Source: Aurelia coerulea (lineage: Eukaryota > Cnidaria > Scyphozoa > Semaeostomeae > Ulmaridae). Taken from it: a stretch of 64,000 nt of DNA. The notes below the pieces were generated by a model. It worked only from the letters and a program-made list of their open reading frames with translations, did no database searches and was not told where the DNA came from. How positions within the stretch are numbered: position 1 is the stretch's first letter; the number at the start of each line of letters is the position of its first letter. The stretch spans positions 9,497,511 to 9,561,510 of the forward strand of contig CM076956.1 in assembly GCA_039566865.1 (NCBI GenBank), given 5' to 3'. Below, in pieces: positions 23,469-34,699 of this stretch. The position numbers and the translations under genes were made by a program.

Positions 23469-26400
23469 TTTCTATGCGCCTCCCCAGCTACCCAGCTAGT
23501 ACAATGTGCGACGCAGTCATGAACCGCAATGGATGACGTCATGCATTCGTGAAATTTCAACGGCTAACCACTGCCAAAGAAGATTTGTATTTTCGGTTTA
23601 TGTTGAGAGTTTCTATCCTATCATAGGAACGTAATTCCTTGTGATTTTCTTATCATATACACTATAAACTATATTATCATTTGTTTCTCTTGACAATCAC
23701 TGTGGTGGGACCTCTTCATGATTCCGGTTCAGTCTAATAACTACCAAGTCTACAGTTTTCAGAATTGGTCCCGGGGGGACCACTTCTATACTTTCCTATA
23801 GTATCATGCTCGTACAAAGGTTCAGGGACCGCGGAGCCGGGGGGGCTGGGGGGGCTTTAGCCCCCCCAATAATTTTCAAGATATAGTTTTTTGATTTTCT
23901 AGTTTTTTGAGTACCGGTTCGTTTTTGAAATAGGTTCAGGGAGTTTTCCTGAAACAGAACAGGATCATTGCAGAAGAATTTATTTTGAGGCATTGAATTG
24001 TTGAGGCCTACCAAATTCTGAAAATGAAAACAGTAGCCTTCGGCAAGTTTCAGATTCACCAGGACAGTTTGCTAACGAAAACGGGAATCTCTCCGAAGTC
24101 TACCAAACCATGTGTTCAAAAATTTAGCTTTAGGAACAGAAGCAACTATTTTCATGATGAGAACCGAAATTTTGGGAAATTTTCCAAACTTACCGAATAA
24201 AAAATCCTACTGTTTTGAGAATTTTGGAGTCCATCAAACACAAATTCCGGTTCAGTCTACTAACTACCAAGTCTACAGTTTTCAGAATTGGTACCTATCA
24301 AACAAAACCTAAATTGTCTCGAGTTTGTTCTGTCTAGCAAGTGCAGATTTTATGAAACAGTGTCCATGGTATTGCATTTAAATATCGACACACTGCCAGA
24401 ACAAACGAACCTATTTCTACGGCCGCTTAGTCGAGCTGAGAAAGTAAATAAAGTAATGTGATAGGACGCTTTGAAAACTAGGCGGCTAACTCATTCATTC
24501 TGCATGCACAAACAGTCGTTAGGAAAATATGTAAGCTTATATCAAATATAAAAGACTGTCACTAGATTTCCGTACCAATCCGAGAAGCATAGCAGTTGGC
24601 AGCACATAAAAAACTATATGTTTGGATCAAGATATATTCTTCTGCTTTAGATGTACACTCGCGTCTTCTCTCAACAAACTCCAACGCATGTAGACTGAGT
24701 GAGTTAGCCATCCAGGTTTTACGACATGGTCTCTATCATATCGCAACGTTTCCCAGCCTGTTGGTAGCAAAAATTGTTTTGCGACGATTTGCGATGAATG
24801 GACTGTTGTACTAAAATCCTGCGACTGTCTCCGATCTTGGCACGACAGTTTAACGTGATTCTCTTTCAAACTTTCCACTATTTTCTCAACCAAATTTGGT
24901 GCCAAATTACTCTGCAACCCAATGCGACCAACAGAAACGTGCTGATGTAGCAAATGAAACTCCAGCGACTCTCAACAGCAGAAGTAATGGAGTTACCAAC
25001 CAGGCAAGAATAAAACACAAGTATAAACAAGAATTATGGGCTGAAGCAACATCTCTCATCCGAGTCATTACCACATACTATATCTTAGCATTGTGATGGA
25101 CAGAGCTAGTGACAACAATAGATAGATGGTAACGCTAAAGATGGCGACAGGGAGCTTTTTACCAAAATGATTTTCTAATCAAGAATATTTAAACAGTTAC
25201 ATAGAAATTCGATGAAAACACAATGTATCTTGGTAAAAAGTAGAGAGAAATAGCATTCATACTACTATTTACAGCAAGGATAAATACTATTTATTCCTGG
25301 TAAAAAGCTTTCTGTTGCTATCATTAACGTTATATTCTATCTATACACATATTAGGTATACACGAACATTAGTCCTACAGTACGATATTAATTTGTTCAT
25401 ACTGGATACATGAGTTACGTTAACGAAATAACTCACTGCATCGGAACCATCTGTTAAGGATTCTGGCACTTGTCATAGCAAACTTGGAGATAAGTTGGAG
25501 ATATAACATCTAATTACAAATTCCCAAAGTGACGTAGCTGATAACAGAGTAGAATTACAAAAAAACAAGCTTGATCCTATTGTTCTAAAATGTCCCATTG
25601 CTATGGCCCTGCTCTTGGATTTCATCTGACATATTTACCAATTGGAAGAACAAGGACTAAAATTAAATTATGATTAACACTGACCATCTGTAAAACATTT
25701 ATGAAAGCTGTATCAGCGTTATTCATTTTCATCGAAAATATAAAATAGTTTCCATCAATATCGAGCTTGCATTTTAACAACAGTATCCTAAAAAATCATG
25801 GCGAGTGGGAAACATAAACTAAGCAGCTAAAAAAATGGAGTAGCCTGCTCTCAGAAATTGACAAAACTTAATCTAACTAAAAGTTCAGATCTTGTATCTT
25901 CTCTCGTGCAGGCATCCTCAAACTATCAGAAATGTGTCTGCAATCAAAGCACTTTGATGAGTACAGTAAAGATGCCAGCAACTAAATGTGTCATTATATT
26001 TTGTGCCTGTGAGTGGCACTTGTGTATATCAACGATGCCTGCTCTCATACTAGCTGCTATGATAAGTGCCAGATGCGCCTAAATGCTACCTTAGTGTTGT
26101 GTTCCAATGAAAGATAACAGACCATTTACCAAGCAGAAAACAAGATTTGAACAAGCAATTCTTTCTCGAAATGTTTGAAACAAGAGATTTTTACTTCAAC
26201 TTTTAGATAATGAATAATGAAGATTGACCAGGTTGAATCGCTTGATACAAACCTAAACTCTGGTTAAGTAAAAAGGATCGTGCAATCTCTACTAAAAATC
26301 TTTGCTGGCTGAGGGACTATACATTTATTTCATTACAACAACCAACACGGCTGAAAACAAAGACAAACATATTCTAAAGCATTGTTCAAACAAGTTCATT

Positions 26401-27644
26401 GTTTTCATCTTAAAATGTTTGCCTGTACCAAGTACAGAATCAGTGAAGCCATTTTTCACAGACAGATGTTAAACAATGTTTACTTGGCTGTGCAAAGCTG
26501 TTAGCATTGTAAAACATTTATGCAATTATAACTCTCTAAAACCTAGTATCTGTGTTACAATAAATTGCTTCTGCGCCAACTGAAGGTACGGCACAGGGAT
26601 ACCAAAGCCTTGCTACACTGACAAGTTGAGAGGGGACAGTACTATTAGCGAAAGGAGTGTTTATAGTTTGGAGATCTTGAGAAATTTCTTACTCTAGAGC
26701 CATTCCGTCATGATCTCTTCAATATACAGTACCCCTTGTGCACATTAACATCTGAAGAATTCTTTATAATTCTGTACAATAGGATTAAGAATTCTGGAGA
26801 GGTATAAAACACTTGGACAATTGTTAAAATTATTAAGAATTTCTTAAGAATTCTAAGACTGTCAAAGAACATAAGACTGGTACTGTACGTAGAACTCAGT
26901 CTGCAGGGTGTTGACTTTCTGTACAATTTAAACTTCAGCAGTATTAAGTCAATTTGATCACAGTGCTTTCATAAAAACATATAATTATTTATAAGGATGT
27001 ACAAAAGTTTAAGCTTTGATGAATCCAGTTTTGATAATCGTTAAATCTCTCAAAAAATGGTCAGCCTTGTAAAAGACCCTCAACGAAATTTGTTTTAAAG
27101 TTAGTAAGTTTAATTCATCATGGGGAAAACAGTGTAATAATCTCATCTGGAATAATGCTTCTTGTAATATCATTCAGTCAGTTAGCCACTGACCATCTGG
27201 ATAAAAGAATTGATCTATGAAACCAGCACTTAGAAAACTGCATAAACTGGCCTCTAGACTTGTACTACTAAATGTCATTTAGGCCTTCTTCAACTAATTA
27301 CAAATAACTCTGGGCTCTTTTTACTCAAATACACTGCTAAAGGGAGCACTGCACAAGTATCTAAACAATACCCTTGATCAATTAAAAACCCTAGAAACTA
27401 CTGGCAATAGTTCACATTTTTTAACTGCACTGCTGTCAAATGATCAGTCCATTGCAGTCACTTATTGGTAAGAATAAATTATGTCTTCCTACAATTTCAG
27501 CAGAGGAATCAAGGCAATTCCAATATTACACTACCTTCCTCTGTATGTAATTGCACAATGCTACTTCCTCCAAACATTTTCACAGATAAGGAATAACGAA
27601 AAATGCCTACAATGATGTTGTCATCTGACCATTCAAGCGTTAGT
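23469..27644. other. spacer between SERBP1 3' end and TTLL12 start
   Basis: Contains the TTLL12 promoter side and the SERBP1 3' UTR side. A G/C-run block at 23815-23870, a repeated segment (CCGGTTCAGTCTA and on to TTTTCAGAATTGG, at 23722 and 24250) and the family F element at 25129 are visible. Short open frames here lack any family signature. A possible SERBP1 polyadenylation signal (AATAAA on the minus strand) is at 26324-26329, which would mean a 3' UTR of about 1.3 kb; a variant signal lies nearer the stop. Confidence 0.5.
25129..25333. mobile_element. short inverted-repeat element, family F copy 2
   Basis: GTAACGCTAAAGATGGCGAC at the left and the mirrored TATCATTAACGTTAT at the right, with GCTTTTTACCA mirrored by TGGTAAAAAGC further in. 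Confidence 0.6.
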
Positions 27645-27920
27645 TCACTGTAAATTTGGGAAGTCCTCGTCATAATGCTCCACAACTGCTGGCTCCTTCT
27701 CTCCAAATCCTCCTGACATTCTTTCCTCATGTCGGTCACTACCTTCACGACCACCTCTCCTTGAACCTCCACGTCCTACTCGTCCCCCTCTACCTCCACG
27801 TCTATTTCCACGGCCACCAGTATTTCCACTGGTAAGTCTAGAGTCCATTGCGGCATATTTCAGGTCAAATTGGAGGAAATTTTTTTCCCTGCCAGAGGTC
27901 TTGATTTTCTCTTCAATAAT
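27645..27920 (-). CDS. SERBP1: SERBP1 exon 6, terminal
   Basis: Begins IIEEKIKTSGREKNFLQFDL, contains a second RGG tract and ends HYDEDFPNLQ with TGA at 27645-27647. Confidence 0.93.
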   Translation of the reverse strand: MIEEKIKTSGREKNFLQFDLKYAAMDSRLTSGNTGGRGNRRGGRGGRVGRGGSRRGGREGSDRHEERMSGGFGEKEPAVVEHYDEDFPNLQ

Positions 27921-30900
27921 CTATGCAAAATAAATGAAAAGAGCATACTTATAGTTATGCATTCCCATTTCTCAACAACCAAAAACACAATGGCACAGAA
28001 ATATTTGAATTCAGCTACATGTATATCCTCTCAGAGAGTGCCAAAAAGTTGTAATCATCATCTTTCATACGGTAATTCCAAATGAGCTCATCACAGAGGA
28101 TCTACACTTTTTAAGATATTGCTCCTAGTGGTAGTAACTTGTATTGTAACACTTTTAATGGAATACGAAAACATGTTTACATACCCTTCTGGGGAAGTAT
28201 AGGGATCCATCTTGTTCTTGTTCATCTTCGGTCAGTTTTCTCACGGTAACTGCGTTCTTTGGGAAACTTTTTTCTCCTTCATTAGCTTGCCTGACTCTGT
28301 ATGTTGTCTGTAGTTTCTCCTTTTCCATCATTGACTTGTATTCATCCAGGGTCATTTCCTTTGCTTCTTCCTCTTTGGGAATTGATGGATCTCCTTCACC
28401 TGCTCCCTCAATGCTAGAATATCAAAGGAAAAAATATGTGACATACTACATAACTAGAAGCACGAATGTGCCAATTAACTCGTTCTTTTTTCTGTAGAAA
28501 AACGGCCACAAAAAGGAGATTCAGCCATGCAACTTTATCTGAGGAATTTCCAATTTCTTTAGATTTCTTTGGATTTATTCATAAGAAATTTCTGAAATCA
28601 GATTTGGACTTAGCATCCAATTTTTGTCCAGAAACAAATTTTGAGCAACCAAGTGTTGATGACATTGTATGACTTTGAAAAATTGTATATGGACTAAATT
28701 CTGGGTGCTAAGTTGTAAATCTGGAGTGAAAAATTTTGCACGAAGAGAATTGACAAGACCCTGTGACATGGTTGTGAAAAGGTTTATCCAGCAGACAATT
28801 CTGTGATCCAAAAATATGAATTGTTCTTATTGACGAAGAGCAGGTCCTCTCAGAAAGTGCCTTAAAACTTGTAATCATTGTCTTTCATACGGTAATTCCA
28901 AGTTGTGTTCATCACTGAGGACAAAATGGCAAAGTCCTGTGAAATAGACTTACGTTTCCTGTTGTTCAGATTGTTCAGCAGCATCAGCCCAAGATCCTTT
29001 GACTTCATCATCCATCTGTGTTACACCATTGGCCTCTTCACTGTAAAAGGTGAGATCTGTTATAATACTGACAAGGAAAAAATAACACATAAATGTTGCA
29101 AATTTAAAACTTGAATCATTTTTAAACTTTCTAATTTTCAAGAGTATCATCCTATTTTGAATTTCCTTTTCTGCATATACCAAGGAACTATACAGTAGCA
29201 GCACAGCAAACAAACAAACCAAACTAAAAACAAAGCCTTCTTTAACATTTTTACCAACAGTTTTTTCATCACAATTTCTAACAATCTTTGTTTCTTACAA
29301 GATAACATGATTTGTTCATCCATCCTCTCAGATCTGGTGCCAGGATATCGTAATCACTAAATTGTCATACGGTAATTCCAAATCCTAATCATCATTGAGG
29401 ACATGGGCAAAGCATGCTACATTTGATGTGATTTACTGCCCCCCCCCCATACGCTCTACTTCAGAGTTGCATAAAAAAATTACAATATATATTACTTACA
29501 CTACCTACAAATTACTATACAATACTACCGGAACGATACCCCAAGGAGCAAAAGGCTGTGACTACCCCAAAGCCATTTAGACATGGAGCTAAAACGACTA
29601 TGGTCTGTCTCAAATCACTTGCCACGAGAAATATCTGCGATCAGGTTGACTTATGTTTGAATTGGTAAATTGGGCATTATCGCAAATATTACGTGGCATC
29701 TAATTGGAGATTGACATAACTGCTCATGACTGGACACAATTATTATGTAGCTGTAACAACACTTCATGCTGTTTATGAACCAATCATTACCTTGCTTCAA
29801 GTTCGTCTTGTGGTGTTCCCCAGTTGAATGCCCCTGATCCTTCTCTCTTCTCAGTTGCCTTCACAGAACTGGAAGGGTAACTATTGATCAATAAAAACAG
29901 TAAAAGAGGGATCGAGAAGTCACAGAGTTTTAAAGAACCTACAGCGAAATACTTTGTTACATGGAACACACTGCCAATCATTAGTTTTTATAAATGAAGA
30001 TGATGGTTGAGTTATTTATTGAAATAATTCAAGAGAGGGATACAATATTAATTTAAACAGCAACTGAAGCATTTACAATTGGGGTTTTATCTAATGCTGA
30101 AATGTTATTTAAGATTTATGGTGACTTTAGTAAAATAGACAGTCCCCTCAGATCTGGTGCCAGGATATCGTAATCATTGTGTATCATACGGTAATTCCAA
30201 AACCTAATCATCAATGAGGACTTGATTTAGACTGTTAAAATTGATATGTGATTCACAGGCAGTCATACAGCTTTATCAATCTTAATCTGGTTAGCAGCGA
30301 TTACGAAAACTTGGGACTCCTGTCTAATGATCAACTAAAAGGTGGCTCAATCAATTGAAATATATACATACATACAAGTTCAATACATACAAGTGTGCAC
30401 TTTCCACTTTGTCAATGCAGATAAAGCCAATTTGATAAATTTGACTTGCAAGTGAAAGTTAAATATAATGGAAGTTACCTTCTGTCACTGCCACTATGCC
30501 TGTCAAATTCACGACCTCTTCCGCCTCTACCTCTGCCCCTGCCTCTTGGTCTTGAAAATCCACGTCCTCCTCTTCGTCCAAAGCCATCTTCCTGCTGATC
30601 ACCTTGTTCTCCAAATCCCCCACCAAAGCCTTTCCTTTCACCACTTGATTCACTGTCATTTCCAAATCCTTTCCTTTCACCAAACCCTTGTTTATCTCCA
30701 AACCCTTGCCTATCTGCCTGCCTATCTCCTCCAAACCCTTGCCTGTCTCCAAAGCCACGTCTTTCTCCACCAAAACCTCCCCTTCGTTCTCCACCAAAGC
30801 CTCTTCTTTCACCCCCAAATCCTCCCCTCCTCTCACCACCAAAGCCACCTCTTCTCTCACCTCCAAATGGTTTGTGTTCTCCGTCATCTTGTTGATCATT

Positions 30901-33900
30901 GCCTTCTTTGCGGTCACCAAAGTCTCCCCTTCCTTCTCTAGGGGGCCTGTCTCCACCTGCTCCTCTTCCCCTGCCTCTCCCCCTTCCTCTTCCTCCTCTT
31001 CCTCTACCACGCTGTTCTCCTCTATCTTGTCTTTCAGGTTTGTCTCCTTTTGGCCCTAAAGAGCACAATTCTTTTAGAGTGGGTCAACTAAAGATATTCA
31101 TAGTATTCTACAACGTAATTGACAGCAAAACCAATTCGAGGGGGATATTTTGCAAATATGTGATATTTTCTGATGGATTTACGTGACTCATGTGATCAGC
31201 TTTCGGGCAAATACGAGGTTGAGTATTGGATGACTTTCCACGCAGTCCAATGTGTTTCATGTGATCAGTTTGAAACAGACTCGGTTTAAACCAATCAAAG
31301 CATCCAAAAGCTGCATGCATGTCAGCATTCTGTCAGCAGTTTTAATGACAATGCAACTAACTGATATATATATGGGCACACTGCCTTTACTCATCATTTG
31401 GCATGGAAAAGGTGTTACCGTTACCATAAGCGTACACACAGATAAAATCAAGGGGGCTGCCCAAAACATTCAATTGTTTACAAACTTTTTTGCCCCACTA
31501 TGGGTGGACTTTTGCCTGAAAAAAGCTGATTTTTGAAAAATTTCCCAATATTGGGGGCTGCCACTCTACCAGAGCACCCTGGCTTGTATGCTTCTCTAGG
31601 CGTTACTGCATACCCCTTTTCATTCAAACTTGGATAAAAGAAGTTTTTAGGAGTGATCTAAAAGACAATTCAAAAGGGGTACAACAAGAACAATCCACTT
31701 TGAGGATCCCAATGATAGAAACACAAGGAAATAGCTCAAAGCCTGTGGTTCGTGAACCAATTTTCTAAATTTGTACTTGTCCTCTCAGATCTGGTGCCAG
31801 GAAATCGTAATCACTGCATTTTCATACGGTAATTCCAAATCCTAATCATCATTGAGGTTACAATTTAGATTTGACACAAATGGCAGGGTAGCTAGGAGGG
31901 CATTAGGGCGTGGTTTAACCCAGCTTTATCAGAACAATACCATTGTGTGTGAAAGAAATAGAAATTTTGGCACAGAAGAAACACTTACTTGCCATGGTGT
32001 GGTGTACTGGTGTAAAAATTGAGTAAAAACAATTGAACTGACATTTGATTAAATTGAATACAACTATTGTTTCATGCTATAAATTACTTCTCCTTTGGCA
32101 TACCCTTCATTTGGCATACAAAAGATATTCTCAAGTCTGGCCATACTGGAAAGGACAGCAGATCTTGGGCAAAAACACTTCAAACCAAAAATAAAACAAC
32201 AAATGCAGGTGCAGACAAGCTCCCTAAGAACAATAATAAACGGTGCACAGTTCTGAGTGCCCATCATTTTCTTCCTATAAAGTTGTGCACAAAGACAATT
32301 TTTGAAACTGTGTGTGAACTGATATTTGACAGTAATAATTTATTGTTTTCTACAGTATTTATTAAATTTCTTCAAATATTATAGGTGCAAGTAATGCGAG
32401 TTTTATTCTGAAATCTTGGGTGCACCAATTACATGCCATACTTTCAAACTGGCTTGTTCTAACAAACCTCATCCCTAATATAGAATTACTTCTCCTTTGG
32501 CATACCCTTCATTCGGCATACAAAAGATATTCTCAAGTCTGGAAAGGACAGATCTTGGGCAAAAACACTTCAAACCAAAAATAAAACAACAAATGCAGGT
32601 GCAGACAAGCTCCCTAAGAACAATAATACACGGTGCACAGTTCTGAGTGCCCATCATTTTTTGGAAGAAAAATGGCACAAGCTTTTGTTGCAATAAATAG
32701 AAAGAGTTTCTTCCTATAAAGTTGTGCACAAAGACAATTTTTGAAACTGTGTGAACTGATATTTGACAGTAATAATTTATTGTTTTCTCCAGTATTTATT
32801 AAATTTCTTCAGATATTATAGGTGCAAGTGATGCGAGTTTTATTCTGAAATCTTGGGCGCACCTATTATTACACGCCATACTTTCAGACTGGCTTGTTCG
32901 AACAAACCTCATCCCTAATAGGATGGAGGAGTGAGTTTATACAAATTGACTCTGTGTGCAGAAAATAACCCTTTCCTTCTGTGACCTAGTGTGCTGAAAA
33001 GTGTCATGTTAAAAGTTATTCTGTTCAATTCAATAGATCTTAAATTTGCCTCATCCATTATTTTGTTATTTTGGCAGTTTTTGTTAATTGTACAGCTTCA
33101 AGAGTGCAAATACAGAACAGGGTTGATCAGGACACTTCCTGATTTTGAAACATCAGACTTTTGAACACTGCAAGATTTGTAAAGGGCCTTCCGTTTGAAA
33201 AGAAGTTGCTTCAAAAGCCTGAAAGTGAATTGGACCGACTCTGCAAAAAGCGTACAGCTCTCAAATATCATAAATTGTGAGCTTACAGTGCGCCTGAAAA
33301 TGTGCATCACTATGGAAATCATCCACTTTGGTGATTGTGATATCTTGTGAACGAAGGAATGCCGACATGTTTGTTAAGCTGGGAGAAGCTGGGTACCTGT
33401 AATAAAAAGCGCGTGATGAAGCGTTTTCAGCGTCGGTCTTTTATCTTGCGGGATGTTTTCCAAACCTTCTCCCATAAATACTCCTGATAAATCTTGTGTT
33501 TTATGAAAATTAAGCGGTATTAGAGGCATAACCCAGTCACAGAAAGGTACGAATAAAGGCGATTACTTCGAAGAGTAAGGACGGGAGGAAAGTCGGATGT
33601 TGCGAAACGTGTTTCCTGAAAGCACGTGCCTGCCTTTGGCTGCAAGTGAGCCATGAAGATAGCACTTCATTTACAACTGAAAATAAGCCTCACCTTCCTT
33701 CTTCACATCTTCAACTACAGTTTCTTTGGTTGTAAACGTCTGTACTTTCTCTTGGGGCTTTGCACTCTGCTTGCCACCTTTCTGCTTCTTCTCGGCCTTC
33801 AATGTCTTCCCTTTTTGCTGGGCTTGTTGTATCAGCTCGAGGGGATCATCCTCAAAATCTAGCCCTGCAAACCGATTGACAACGTCTATGCAATATTCAG

Positions 33901-33922
33901 ATTCGTACTGCATTGCAGGCAT
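27645..33922 (-). CDS. SERBP1: SERBP1/HABP4-type RGG mRNA- and ribosome-binding protein, complete
   Basis: Six exons (33922-33694, 31055-30479, 29868-29791, 29040-28954, 28413-28185, 27920-27645) join in frame to 491 residues. Residues 1-45 carry the family start (VVNRFAGLDFEDDPLELIQQ). Residues 77-268 are RGG/GGERRGGFGG repeats. SGAFNWGTPQDELE (about 281-294) matches the vertebrate GSHNWGTVKDELTE. EMTLDEYKSMMEKEK (about 344-358) matches the conserved EMTLDEWKAIQ motif. The end has an RGGRGGRVGRGGSRRGG tract and DEDFPNLQ, the usual DxxxFPxL-type tail. Vertebrate members bind mRNA and sit in the mRNA channel of idle 80S ribosomes with eEF2. The start is the first ATG of the conserved N terminus. 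Each of the five introns holds a C/D-box snoRNA-like sequence. HABP4 is the vertebrate paralogue; one family gene is the likely ancestral state. Confidence 0.95.
28025..28101 (-). ncRNA. C/D-box snoRNA in SERBP1 intron 5
   Basis: On the gene strand: stem ATCCTC, box C GTGATGA, guide TTGGAATTACCG followed by TATGA as a D'-like box, box C'-like GATGATTA, box D CTGA, stem GAGGAT (perfect 6-bp pairing). The guide next to D, CTTTTTGGCACTCT, does not match the 18S site used by the intron 1-3 copies; its target is unknown to me. Confidence 0.82.
28185..28413 (-). CDS. SERBP1: SERBP1 exon 5
   Basis: Encodes IEGAGEGDPSIPKEEEAKEM, TLDEYKSMMEKEKLQTTYRV and RQANEGEKSFPKNAVTVRKL. The MTLDEY block is the strongest family signature. 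Phase 2 in, 0 out. Confidence 0.94.
28844..28922 (-). ncRNA. C/D-box snoRNA in SERBP1 intron 4
   Basis: Stem GTCCTC/GAGGAC, box C GTGATGA, the shared guide TTGGAATTACCGTATGA, C'-like ATGATTA, box D CTGA. The D guide, GTTTTAAGGCACTTT, is close to that of intron 5 and differs from introns 1-3. It lies only about 30 bases from the 5' splice site. Confidence 0.82.
28954..29040 (-). CDS. SERBP1: SERBP1 exon 4
   Basis: Encodes the acidic stretch EEANGVTQMDDEVKGSWADA then AEQSEQQE. Phase 2 both sides, donor GTAAGT. Confidence 0.88.
29322..29402 (-). ncRNA. C/D-box snoRNA in SERBP1 intron 3
   Basis: Box C ATGATGA, shared guide TTGGAATTACCGTATGA, C'-like GTGATTA, D guide CCTGGCACCAGAT, box D CTGA, outer stem GTCCTC/GAGGAT. 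The D guide is complementary to UCUGGUGCCAG of 18S rRNA, the upstream side of the 530-type loop. Confidence 0.86.
29791..29868 (-). CDS. SERBP1: SERBP1 exon 3
   Basis: Encodes SVKATEKREGSGAFNWGTPQ then DELEA. Contains the family SGxxNWG motif. Phase 2 both sides. Confidence 0.93.
30142..30221 (-). ncRNA. C/D-box snoRNA in SERBP1 intron 2
   Basis: Same layout as the intron 3 copy: shared guide TTGGAATTACCGTATGA, D guide CCTGGCACCAGAT, box D CTGA, stem GTCCTC/GGGGAC. Box C reads TTGATGA, one base off the RTGATGA consensus. Confidence 0.8.
30479..31055 (-). CDS. SERBP1: SERBP1 exon 2, RGG-repeat exon
   Basis: Begins GPKGDKPERQDRGEQRGRGR and contains about seven GGERR(G)GFGG-type repeats, then GFGDRQGFGG units and RPRGRGRGRGGRGREFDRHS. 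Phase 1 in, 2 out. The reverse strand is open too, because of the repeat composition. Confidence 0.94.
31779..31859 (-). ncRNA. C/D-box snoRNA in SERBP1 intron 1
   Basis: Box C ATGATGA, shared guide TTGGAATTACCGTATGA, C'-like GTGATTA, D guide CCTGGCACCAGAT, box D CTGA. The outer stem is reduced to CCTC/GAGG. Confidence 0.84.
32082..32920 (-). repeat. tandem duplication of about 0.4 kb in SERBP1 intron 1
   Basis: 32082-32480 and 32483-32920 are near-identical over their length (AATTACTTCTCCTTTGGCAT to ACAAACCTCATCCCTAATA). The second copy has about 50 extra bases after GTGCCCATCATTTT, and the first has about 10 extra bases near 32140. High identity implies a recent event. No coding signal. 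Confidence 0.9.
33694..33922 (-). CDS. SERBP1: SERBP1 exon 1
   Basis: Encodes MPAMQYESEYCIDVVNRFAG and a Lys/Gln-rich stretch ending VVEDVKKE; donor GTGAGG, phase 1 out. Confidence 0.92.
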
Positions 33923-34217
33923 TATTGCTGCTTCGATGAATTAGGATTTTGTTGAATTCCTACAACGACATGAATCCACCATTTGCTTCACCTCGACATA
34001 CGCAAGGACGAGACAGCGTGACGCACGGATTCTTGGGATATCCAACGCCTTCACATTTAACAACCGCAACGACATGCACGTGACACTTGGCATTTCCCGC
34101 CAAAATATCCCACTTCAAATAGCCTGCGTGCACTGCAAACAAGGAAAAAAGGTGCCAATGTGTTGGCGTTGTTTCGCGGGCTTTTTTATCATTTTATAAC
34201 TACAGAGCTTTTACACT

Positions 34218-34590
34218 TACACTCATTTTTTTTATAAGAAACCGCTTATAAGAAACGGTAGGCTCAATTTTTCGAAAGCTAAGAAACATCCCTACCTGAA
34301 TTAAAAAAGCTAAGAAACTTCTTTAATTAACAGTTTTAATTTTCCTGTCGTACTCAAAAATGTTTTAACACTGCACAGTTACAGCAACTGTTTGGACATT
34401 ATTTTGAGTGCGAATCATGTTATTTACTTGTTTTGAGATCTTACTAAGTAATTTGGGAGGCCTTTAGACAAAACGAAATCAACTCTACACTTCAGAAACA
34501 TGTAAGAAACTTTTGGTAGCCAAATGGCCCAAAATTTAAGAAACTGCCTACCAGCCCCAGACCTTAGTTTCTTACAAAAAAATGAGTGTA
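34218..34590. mobile_element. inverted-repeat element (TACACTCATTTTTTT ends)
   Basis: TACACTCATTTTTTTTATAA with GAAAC is mirrored by GTTTCTTACAAAAAAATGAG then TGTA. ATAAGAAAC-like words recur inside. Non-coding. Confidence 0.55.
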
Positions 34591-34699
34591 CCTGCCTGTG
34601 GTTCTTTCGTGGTGATGAAAGCGATCCATTTTATAGAGGAGGCAATGTTAAAGTCAAACACATCCCAAATTTTTAATCAGGCAATAAATATTTTGGAGT

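Noticed and set aside
24627..24953. 108-codon minus-strand frame between SERBP1 and TTLL12
   Set aside because: No family motif, no splice context. It could be a transposon remnant but I cannot show it.
30468..31059. Plus-strand open frames over the RGG exon
   Set aside because: They are reverse-strand shadows of the Gly/Arg repeat codons of SERBP1 exon 2.
27921..31859. The five repeated 80-base segments in SERBP1 introns as ordinary transposons
   Set aside because: They are found only once per intron, all in one orientation, and carry box C, box D and rRNA-complementary guides in the right order.
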